Positions 19,148-25,289 of a stretch of 25,289 bases of DNA are shown here, one piece after another. The stretch is from Nemertoderma westbladi. Lineage: Eukaryota; Xenacoelomorpha; Nemertodermatida; Nemertodermatidae. The notes beneath the pieces were generated by a model that was not told where the DNA came from, ran no database searches, and saw nothing but the letters and a program-made list of their open reading frames with translations. Every line of letters begins with the position of its first letter. Position 1 is the stretch's first letter. A program made the position numbers and the translations under genes. The DNA lies in assembly GCA_032718475.1 (NCBI GenBank), contig JAUCBJ010004287.1, positions 1-25,289 on the forward strand. Direction: 5' to 3'.

Positions 19148-19275
19148 ATATTCCTCTATAAGTTGGCCAGCCAAATTTGGATACAAGTAGCTGAGTTCGA
19201 AGGTGAAGTTTGATTCCTGCGCTAGTGTGACTAACAAATCAATACAATAACCCGAACAACAGTAAACATCTGTAT
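19148..19275 (-). CDS. GRIN1: GluN1 exon: start of S1 core (CCSGYCIDLL)
   Basis: A 128-bp exon, phase 1 in and 0 out. Acceptor TATTTTAG|AT (AG at 19277-19276); donor TAT|GTAAGT (GT at 19147-19146). It encodes TDVYCCSGYCIDLLVTLAQ, then ESNFTFELSYLYPNLAGQL and IEEY. The Cys-Cys-x-Gly-Tyr-Cys-Ile-Asp-Leu-Leu segment corresponds to the GluN1 'CCYGFCIDLL' block, in which cysteines form the loop-1 disulphides, followed by the 'L A ... NFTYE' strand. It lacks the basic insert after the strand seen in vertebrate GluN1, being a little shorter before WNG. Confidence 0.92.
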
Positions 19276-19824
19276 CTAAAATAAATGATTTTAACATCCG
19301 TTTCTTATAGAGAGAAACATAATAAAAATGTGAAATAGTACCATTGTGTTATGATTAAGTTTAAGTAAGATAATATACCATGTAATAAGTTTAATATCAA
19401 TGTTGAAATAGCTACTGCTAAATATTAGTTTGTTCGAAACGAGCAATATCAAAGAAAAATACTTATAAAACCACACCATTAACGTACTTATTTACAACAT
19501 ACTGAAACAACGAGCCAGGGGGGGGGGGTGGGGGGGGGGGGGGGGTAACTCGACGCAAATCTCATCTTGGCGAATTAATATCCCGCCTCAATGTTAAATT
19601 CTCAAATTATGGAAGGCGTGGCACGTTATTTTAACCAAAACAATAAACTAAACACAATAAAACAGGTTACAGTTTGATTTTTGAGAGTAATCAGCTGTTA
19701 TTTGCGTCGAATTTCTCCCGGAGAGGGATGAAATTGTATTGCCTCCAGCCCCCCCCCCCCCCCCCCCCCACCCCCCCCCCCCCCCCTCCCTATCTGGAAA
19801 CAATACAGTAGAAGGCTTACTTAC
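19276..19824. other. GluN1 intron with G- and C-tracts
   Basis: A 549-bp intron. On the plus strand it holds G11-T-G16 at 19518-19545 and C21-A-C16-T-C3 at 19749-19790. The two tracts are complementary and about 200 bp apart, so the intron RNA contains both a long C-run and a long G-run that could pair or form a G-quadruplex. A Gly-rich ORF on the minus strand across the C-tract is an artefact. Confidence 0.85.
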
Positions 19825-20032
19825 CTCCATTAGATGAATGCCTCTTACAAGGGAGAACCGAAGATTTAAACGGTCTAGACCAATGTCTATTGAGTCGGTT
19901 TGGCGGAAGTTCATCCAAAAATGACATATCGGAGACAGGTACGTTGGACCCGTCTCGAGGTAGAATACTGCAGTCACCGCCAGATGGCATCTCTTGAGTT
20001 ATAATGAATGGAGTTTCAATCACTAAAGTTAC
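19825..20032 (-). CDS. GRIN1: GluN1 exon: S1 loop 1 region
   Basis: A 208-bp exon, phase 0 in and 1 out. Acceptor TTGATAG|GTAACT (AG at 20034-20033); donor GGAG|GTAAGT (GT at 19824-19823). It encodes VTLVIETPFIITQEMPSGG, DCSILPRDGSNVPVSDMSFL, a variable stretch and SSVLPCKRHSSNG, and joins the next exon as NGDTDVYCC. The opening 'VT.V.E.PF' is the start of the iGluR S1 core; the Cys in GGDC and LPC match the loop-1 cysteines of GluN1. The loop sequence itself is poorly conserved, as usual. The 5' exons for the amino-terminal domain should lie further right; none was recognised. Confidence 0.88.
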
Positions 20033-20164
20033 CTATCAAAGGGAACAAATTATTAAAATATTTTCTTTACCAACAAAAATAGAAAGCGATATTTTTCTCA
20101 GGGGCGTGTTATAATGATAATAGTGATACTGTCCCAGATCGTACAGCTTTCTTCTGAATTTATT

Positions 20165-20289
20165 TCACGAAAACTGTAAATAATTATGTCCATATCGGTA
20201 ATTTAATATTTCTTCTGCGTTTTGCTGATAATGGTATCTGTCATCCAATTGTCGTTCGTTATCAGTAATCACTTCTAAGGAATTGTTTT
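20165..20289 (-). CDS. Possible small terminal exon, unidentified
   Basis: On the minus strand a good pyrimidine-rich acceptor (TTTTGTCCCTTAG, AG at 20291-20290) is followed by about 41 open codons of hydrophilic, coding-like sequence (NSLEVITDNERQLDDRYHYQ..). A TGA at 20167-20165 follows, then at once AATAAA at 20164-20159. No GT donor is in phase with the next GluN1 exon, so it could only be a 3'-terminal exon, such as an alternative short GluN1 isoform or another gene. No homology is recognised. This is weak and could be chance. Confidence 0.2.
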
Positions 20290-21189
20290 CTAAGGGACAA
20301 AAGCCAATGTCATACTTTATTAATCACAAAATACGAGATGATAATACGAGATACACTCTTAGAAAGGCGAATCAACATTACTCTTTAACACAATCTCAAA
20401 CAAAAAAAAAACATCAGTTCTAAAAAACATCTAAACTAAAAATCTTATGAACTCATAATTTATTACTGCGCTGAAAACGTCGATTATAAATAACCAGATT
20501 AGCTTTAAAATCTTCTATTCCAAAACATGAACATTGTAGACAATACGTTTACAGCGTGTTGTATGTAATGTACAACAACACTATGGATCTCGCCGTTTAC
20601 AATGCAGACAACACTGTAAACATTGCAGAAGAGTTCGATACACAGTGATTTAGAGCAAATAACGATACTGCGAGTCACACGGCGACATTCGCTGGAATAT
20701 AAACGTAAATTAAGATTTACCTACTTACTCATACTCAACAGTGAAGAGATAAATAATACGAAGACAATTTATCACAAGGGTGAATTAGTACGTCTACGGA
20801 TAAATTAAATATATTTTGTTTAATAGACCTTGACAGTATTCTGACACTCGTGTCGTGTCTGTCTGTATTTGTAGTCACTACGTCCGTTCGACGTTAAATA
20901 AATAGTTACTAAAAAGCTTTGGTTTATTAGCAACCAATATAATCGTTAAAACACTAAAAATTGCTAGAATATAATTTTATTAATTAAAGTCACGAAGCCA
21001 CAGCGGCGACATAACGGAATGAAATAACAATCGTAATCAAACTCAGTAAATTATATTTAGCGTAAAAATAAATACAAACGTAAACAAACATTAGATTTAT
21101 AATATAAATTAATTATATTTACAAACACAATTACATTACATGTGGTTACAGGATGTATTTATACATCTAAAGTTTTCCGATTAGGATAA
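20290..21189. other. AT-rich sequence between GluN1 and IFT22, no gene seen
   Basis: No recognisable GluN1 exon. A 61-codon plus-strand frame at 20623-20808 has no family features. Words such as ACAATGCAGACAACACTGTAAACATTGCAG (read in shorter parts) form a local quasi-repeat near 20530-20630. Confidence 0.35.
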
Positions 21190-21195
21190 TTTATT
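21190..21195 (-). terminator. Poly(A) signal AATAAA of IFT22
   Basis: AATAAA on the minus strand, 33 nt after the IFT22 stop codon (TAA at 21230-21228). This would give a very short 3' UTR. Confidence 0.6.
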
Positions 21196-21227
21196 GCAGT
21201 TTCAGTGTTACTGTAGGTAGTATCGGC

Positions 21228-21956
21228 TTAACGTGGTCCCCCGATACTGGATGTCGAGTGGACACTTGGTGCTAGGCCTTCCTCTTGGGGTCTACCGAGA
21301 CTGGTACGGGAAGACGGACCGCTCAAGGTGCCCCCGTCGGGTCGGCCTAGACTGCTCCGCGACGCCCCCCTGCGGGGACCCCCATCATCCGATCGGAGCC
21401 CTATTATAGACGCCTCATCCTGCTCCCGTCTCGCGTTCAATCGCGCCATCAACGTCTGAACAAACTCCCGGAACTCGGAACGCAAGCCCTCGGGGTCGTC
21501 CTCGATGTTGGACGCGAAACTCGGACACTTGGCGAGAAGTCCGGAGGGTTCGGACCTGTTCCGATCGCCGACTCCCGGCCTCCGATGCCCCAACACCAGA
21601 CACTGCGAGTCGCGGAGCTGCTGACTAGCTATAAAGTATTTATAGAAGACGTCTAGATCGCGATCGTGACCGGGTTCATCCGGGTTGTAGACGAGGACAA
21701 CCGCGTTGACATCCTGAGCGATCGCTGGCCAGCACTGCTCGAACCGGTGGTCTCCACTACAATCCCACAATTCAATCTCAGCCGTCGTCTTCTTCCTGTC
21801 CAACTGGACGTTTTTAATTTCGAACTCGAGTATTCGAACTCCCTGAGTGGGTCGGTATTCCCCACTTGTGTTCTCCGTGGCTTCCGCTAAAAAGTTGGAC
21901 AGAGTCGTTTTGCCAGCTCCGCAAGGACCCAGAACACAGATTTTGGCTTTCAACAT
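21228..21956 (-). CDS. IFT22: IFT22 (RABL5), Rab-like small GTPase of intraflagellar transport
   Basis: An intact single-exon ORF of 242 residues. The start MLKAKICVLGPCGAGKTTL carries the P-loop G-x4-G-K-T at 10-17. TQGVRILEFE (37-46), WDCSGD (64-69, the DxxG switch II), CWPAI, and the NIEDDPEGLRSEF block (150-162) are diagnostic of IFT22. As in the family, the fourth guanine motif is not NKxD (here LGHRRPG, 122-128). IFT22 is a small GTPase of the IFT-B complex and binds IFT74/81 in cilia. Vertebrate IFT22 is about 185 residues. Here a tail of about 55 residues (188-242) adds Ser/Gly/Arg-rich sequence with an internal repeat (SRSSLGRPDGG, SRTSLGRPQE). The coding part is GC-rich against AT-rich flanks. 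Unlike vertebrate IFT22 it has no introns. GCC precedes the ATG, a good initiation context. It lies on the GluN1 strand, upstream of the first recognised GluN1 exon. Confidence 0.93.
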   Translation of the reverse strand: MLKAKICVLGPCGAGKTTLSNFLAEATENTSGEYRPTQGVRILEFEIKNVQLDRKKTTAEIELWDCSGDHRFEQCWPAIAQDVNAVVLVYNPDEPGHDRDLDVFYKYFIASQQLRDSQCLVLGHRRPGVGDRNRSEPSGLLAKCPSFASNIEDDPEGLRSEFREFVQTLMARLNARREQDEASIIGLRSDDGGPRRGASRSSLGRPDGGTLSGPSSRTSLGRPQEEGLAPSVHSTSSIGGPR

Positions 21957-21960
21957 GGCG
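21952..21960 (+). promoter_or_regulatory. YY1-like site overlapping the IFT22 start codon
   Basis: AACATGGCG matches the AAnATGGCG core of YY1 sites often found just at the start of TATA-less housekeeping genes. Its ATG on the plus strand overlaps the IFT22 ATG palindromically (CATG). A single short match, so chance is possible. Confidence 0.3.
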
Positions 21961-21969
21961 ATTTTCGAT

Positions 21970-22060
21970 CAAGCCTCTACCGGTAGATTATCGGTACCGA
22001 TCGAACCTAGTACCGGTATAGTAGTATAGTACAGTAGTATCATCTACCGGTACACTGGTA
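21970..22060. repeat. Cluster of TACCGGTA palindromes in the IFT22 5' flank
   Basis: The words CTACCGGTAG, GTACCGGTATAG and CTACCGGTACAC occur within about 85 bp, with related TCGGTACCGA between, immediately upstream of IFT22. Spacing is irregular. It could be a decayed tandem repeat or a cluster of ACCGGT-type binding sites (for example Grainyhead-like AACCGGTT relatives). Confidence 0.4.
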
Positions 22061-22112
22061 CATACAGACAACCTAACATCGAAGTCTGGCCAGAACTTTT
22101 GTTTATATTAGT

Positions 22113-22125
22113 GTATCCTAGCAAC
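22113..22125. promoter_or_regulatory. Candidate RFX X-box upstream of IFT22
   Basis: GTATCCTAGCAAC (minus strand GTTGCTAGGATAC) is an imperfect inverted half-site pair matching the RFX X-box pattern RYYNYY N(1-3) RRNRAC with one mismatch. It lies about 160 bp upstream of the IFT22 start codon, the usual distance for X-boxes of ciliary genes, which RFX factors activate. Confidence 0.4.
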
Positions 22126-22209
22126 GAGATTGAAAATCTTTGGGTTGTTAACAACAAACTGTTAATTGAAATTGTTGTACTCAATCATTAATTTGCATAG
22201 TTAGTACAA

Positions 22210-22392
22210 CATGTCCTGGAATACAGTGTCGCAAATCAGTGACAAGCACACCCCCCCCCCCCCCAACCCCCCCCCCCCACCCCCCCCCCCCGAAAATTGT
22301 TCTACAAATCTTACACCATGCCCTGGAATATAGTGTCGATATTCTGGAACCTGCCCCCCACCCCCACCCCCCAAACTTCTCTACAAATCTTA
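22210..22392 (+). repeat. Imperfect tandem duplication with C-tracts
   Basis: Two units share CATG(T/C)CCTGGAATA(C/T)AGTGTCG at the left, a run of C's in the middle, and (G/C)TTCTACAAATCTTA-like sequence at the right: about 22210-22311 and 22318-22392. The C-runs (14, 12 and 11 in unit 1) are interrupted by single A's. Confidence 0.75.
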
Positions 22393-22470
22393 ATCTTAAT
22401 ATAAATCTTAATACTTAATAAGTTTCACTCAACACCACCTGACTGGGTGAGCCAGAATTTTTATTTTTCC

Positions 22471-22746
22471 GTGTCGCAGCATCCGAGTGGATACGGCGCC
22501 TGAACTGCTTACACAATAGTGTTTGGTAGCGCAGGTTCGAATCCGACAAAAGGCAGTAGAAATTTCGAACTGTTGTGTCCCCAGACAAGATACTTTAGAC
22601 ATTAGTGCCTACGCCAACCCAGCGGTATAATGGGAACCTGGCTTTGCTGGGGTAATGATAATAAAATATATGCATGTATGTATGCTGAGCGTAGAAAAGC
22701 GCTATATAAATAACAAATATTATTATTTTTATTATTATTATTATTT
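22471..22746 (+). mobile_element. tRNA-derived SINE (Ser/Leu-type head)
   Basis: The head shows a pol III A box (CATCCGAGTGG at 22480-22490) and B box (GGTTCGAATCC at 22534-22544). The spacing includes a long variable-arm region, as in type II tRNAs (Ser/Leu). The body continues with CCCAGCGGTATAATGGGAAC and CTTTGCTGGGG. It ends with AAAAGCGCTATATAAATA followed by an ATT microsatellite (to about 22746), a typical animal SINE tail. It is diverged from a functional tRNA, so I call it a SINE rather than a tRNA gene. Confidence 0.8.
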
Positions 22747-22840
22747 TGCTTTCAATCTTTAGCTTTAGCTACAAGGGTTAAAAAAAAAGTGTCTCCGGCG
22801 ATATTACACGAGTCCCACCGCAGTTATTCTAGCTCTGTTT

Positions 22841-23564
22841 GTTGGTACTGATAGAAAGATGACTGTGCGTGCAAGGATTCCAAATATGTCAAAACATTTG
22901 AATTATTGGTTGTGTAACAGCTGAGCTATATGCATGCATACATGCATTCGAATGTTGCATGTATTTGCTACCGCTGCAGGCCATTTATTATATTTAATAA
23001 ATACATCATGTTCTAGAAAATTTTGATTATGTTGCTACTTAATAGTATAATTAAAGAGGTATTGCATTGTTGCCCAGCCACGTATGGGATAAACAAAATG
23101 TTCCAGAATATGGTACATTTATTAAATAGAACAAAATGGCCTGCAGGGGAAGCAAATACATGCAAATTTCAAATGCCCATATCTCAGCTATTTTTCAACG
23201 AAATTCAAATGTTTTACATATTATTAGGAATCCTTGCATGGGCAGCTTTCTATTGGTACTAACGAATCACATACACGAATACAGTCTATTTAATAAATAA
23301 TACCATGCTTTAGAACATTTTGTTTATCTCATAAGTAGCTGGGCAACAATGCAATGCCTATAATAATAATACAAGTACATGGATATTCATACGTAAACAA
23401 ATGTTCTAGAACATGGCGTATTTATTAAATTTAATAAATGGCCTGAAAGCGGTAGTAAATACATGCAACGTTTGAATGCCCATAATAACTCAGCTATTTC
23501 CCAACCAAATTAAAATATTTTCACATATTTGGAATTCTTGCACGACCAGCTTTCCATTGCTAAC
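22841..23564. mobile_element. Foldback DNA element with long inverted repeats, one and a half copies
   Basis: Arm A (22841-23015, read inverted) matches arm B (23090-23263). Both have GTTGGTACTGATAGAAAG/CTTTCTATTGGTACTAAC termini, TGCAAGGATTCC, GCATGTATTTGCT and CAGGCCATTT..TTTAATAAAT. Core 1 (about 23023-23090, TTGCATTGTTGCCCAGCCAC) recurs inverted at about 23300-23365 (TAGCTGGGCAACAATGCAAT). It is followed by a second right arm D (about 23397-23564) in the same orientation as B. A-core-B is a complete foldback unit of about 420 bp; the rest is a second, inverted, left-truncated copy. No transposase is seen, so it is non-autonomous. Confidence 0.8.
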
Positions 23565-23984
23565 AACAGATTTCTATAAGGTGGAAGAATAACTGGAGTG
23601 TAACTGGTGTAATATCGTTGGAGAAACGTCTTTTCGTTTTCAAACGCTGGTAGCTAAAATTTAAAGAGAAAATAAAAACTCTGACTCACCCACTTCGGAG
23701 GAGGTAGAAAACTATCTCTGTATCAAATTCCATGAAATCTCATTAATATTTGTAGAAAAAAAATGTATTTTTTTTCTTGGGGGGGCTGAATGAATGAGTG
23801 GATGTCACTGAATTACGACATTATATTCCAGGACATCGTGCATGTATTATTGTCGGAGGCCGGGTCCAAAAAATGTTATCTAGACTTGTTTTGACACTTA
23901 CCCCCCATCCCTTAAATTAAAAAAAGAAGACATAATTCTCAATTTTATTAAACCTGTTGGCTTTGAACATCACAGCACAATAAT
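23565..23984. other. Spacer between foldback element and LINE
   Basis: AT-rich, with A- and T-runs near 23757-23775 and a G-run (23779-23785). TTATATTCCAGGACATCGTGCATG near 23820-23845 (read in parts) resembles, inverted, the CATGTCCTGGAATA word of 22210. No gene is seen. Confidence 0.4.
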
Positions 23985-25162
23985 AGGCCTACTTTGAGGG
24001 AGGACTGCTAAGTGGAAATCAGAATGGGTTCCGTAAAGGTCGTGGGACCAAGGAGCCCATTTTGGCACTTAGAAGAGATAATTAAAGAGTTATCAAAAAA
24101 GAAAGACAGGCATCTGGCTGTTATCTTTGTTGACTTCTTCAAGGCCTTTGATTCAGTCCCTCGCTCACGTGTATTCAGCATACTTTCATTATATGGGATT
24201 CCTGATGAAATTATTGCAGCAATCAGATCAGTATACGATGGTTCGACAACATTTGTGTCTACTGTTGACGGTGACACAGAACCATATGAAGTGTTATGGG
24301 GCGTCCTCCAGGGAGACACACTTGCGCCATTCTTGTTCATAATTATGGTTGACTATGTTCTACGCATGTCCTTAGATCATCATAATGATGATGGGGTGAT
24401 GATAACTCCACCTACTGGCTCCAGAAGTCGAGGAAATCCTGCCAAGTACCTAACTGATCTAGACTTTGCTGATGACTTCGGAGTACACTCAGAATCACTA
24501 GAGGGAGCCCAACGGCTCCTCAGCTCATTAGAACAGGCTGCTTCTAGTGTTGGTATTTTTGTTAACTCCTAAAAAAATGTTGGCCAGTTAACTTTGAAAG
24601 TCCTCAGCAAATCTCTGATCGGAAGAGCATAAGCTCAAAGGATAAATACATAAGGGAAAGGCATGGACAGCATTGAATAGGCTTTCCAGGATTTGGAAGT
24701 CACATAGAATTCATCGGAAACTTAAGGTCCGATTATTTAGAGCAACAGTAGTTCCAGTACTCCTCTATGGGAGTCCATGCTGGGCTCTAACTGCTGAGGA
24801 CACCAAATCTATGGATGGCACATTCACAAGAATGCTACGCCGGGTTCATTGTGTCAAGTACAATGCACACATATCCAACCAGACACTATATAACATTGGA
24901 GGTGTCTCATTGGTTCCCCCAAGCTTGACACTAGAACAAAGCCGCCTCCGCTTTGCAGGACATTGCTTTCACCGTGAGGACCAGCCTGTGCACAATTTTG
25001 TGCTTTGGCAGCCCAATGGAGAAAATATGCATTATGGACAACCCTTGACTTTCGTGAGACGCCTCCTAAAGGACACTGTCCATTGAAGATGCGGATAATC
25101 TCGCGAAAGTCATGGGGGAGAGGGAGTTGTGGCGGTACAATTTTGTCGATAAGCCAGCATAG
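23985..25162 (+). pseudogene. Decayed non-LTR retrotransposon (LINE) reverse transcriptase, 3' part
   Basis: The remnant starts within the RT domain: NQNGFRKGRGTKEPILALRR is read in one frame at about 24017-24076. It then shifts to the frame of IIKELSKKKDRHL, AVIFVDFFKAFDSVPRSRVF (RT motif A), LQGDTLAPFLFIIMVDYVL (motif B) and TDLDFADDFG (motif C, with FADD in place of YADD). A stop follows VNS at 24570-24572. The thumb/C-terminal part continues in another frame (RRKLKVRLFRATVVPVLLYG in similar form, WALTAEDTKSMDGTFTRMLR) to a stop at 25084-25086. After a further shift the end reads DADNLAKVMGERELWRYNF and stops at 25160-25162. The 5' end is truncated, as is usual for LINEs. Several frameshifts and stops make it non-functional. 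The clade is probably RTE/Nimb- or Jockey-like but was not determined. Confidence 0.85.
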
Positions 25163-25289
25163 CATTCTGCATGGGGAGTGCGGATTGCATGGTGGTGACA
25201 AAATGTTTTTGTTAAGCCGGGATAGAGTCTCAATGTGCAGATTCAATGCAACAGGCCGATAATAGTAGTAGTAATAGGGCCTACTTACC

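Noticed and set aside
18976-19161. 61-codon plus-strand ORF over GluN1 intron and exon
   Set aside because: Overlaps antisense to a GluN1 exon with good splice sites and has no domain of its own.
21415-22029. Plus- and minus-strand ORFs overlapping IFT22
   Set aside because: Out-of-frame shadows in GC-rich IFT22 coding sequence.
22480-22550. Functional tRNA-Ser/Leu gene
   Set aside because: The A and B boxes are present but the acceptor stem and anticodon arm do not pair convincingly, and it is fused to a SINE body and tail.

Overview
This is a eukaryotic, animal window. It has spliced exons with GT/AG borders, AATAAA poly(A) signals, an AT-rich intergenic background, a decayed non-LTR retrotransposon, a tRNA-derived SINE, foldback/MITE-like elements and long homopolymer tracts. 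The gene set (an NMDA-receptor GluN1 subunit, the ciliary GTPase IFT22, an FBXO39-like leucine-rich protein and an MS4A/CD20-like tetraspan protein) points to a bilaterian, most plausibly a marine invertebrate deuterostome. The phylum is a guess.

Layout. At 370-1395 (+) lies an intact single-exon four-TM protein gene whose C-terminal tail is a near-perfect 30-bp coding minisatellite. At 1.4-4.27 kb is AT-rich DNA with a perfect 25-bp-arm palindrome, a 43-bp-arm hairpin and one copy of a dispersed repeat. From 4272 to 20032 on the minus strand are five exons of a GluN1-type NMDA receptor (GRIN1), in transcript order 20032-19825, 19275-19148, 18842-18672, 11623-11389 and 4446-4272. They join in frame without stops and encode the S1 glycine-binding half, M1, the M2 pore loop and M3 (SYTANLAAF). 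The 5' exons (amino-terminal domain) and 3' exons (S2, M4) were not found and are presumably outside the window. The 7-kb intron between the S1 and M1 exons holds an opposite-strand, apparently intact FBXO39-like gene (15937-17106), a MITE and several repeats. The next intron, 4447-11388, is almost entirely a tandem array.

Main discovery. The 6.9-kb array is a minisatellite whose unit is a copy of the last 43 nt of the GluN1 pore-loop exon plus the first 7 nt of the intron, so it carries the 5' splice site. The full 50-bp units still read as the pore loop with the selectivity-filter Asn and end in the donor GAAG|GTAGGT. Most units are 38-39-bp deletion derivatives that keep the GTAGGT. The intron therefore carries well over a hundred copies of its own donor site, and only about 62 bp of it is unrelated to the array.

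At 21228-21956 (-) is an intronless IFT22/RABL5 gene with an unusual Ser/Gly/Arg-rich tail, its own poly(A) signal and a possible RFX X-box upstream. It lies on the GluN1 strand just upstream of the first recognised GluN1 exon, so it is either nested in a GluN1 intron or GluN1 is shortened. From 22.2 kb to the end the window is repeats: C-tract duplications, a tRNA-type SINE, a foldback element pair, and the 3' half of a decayed LINE (about 23985-25162, +).
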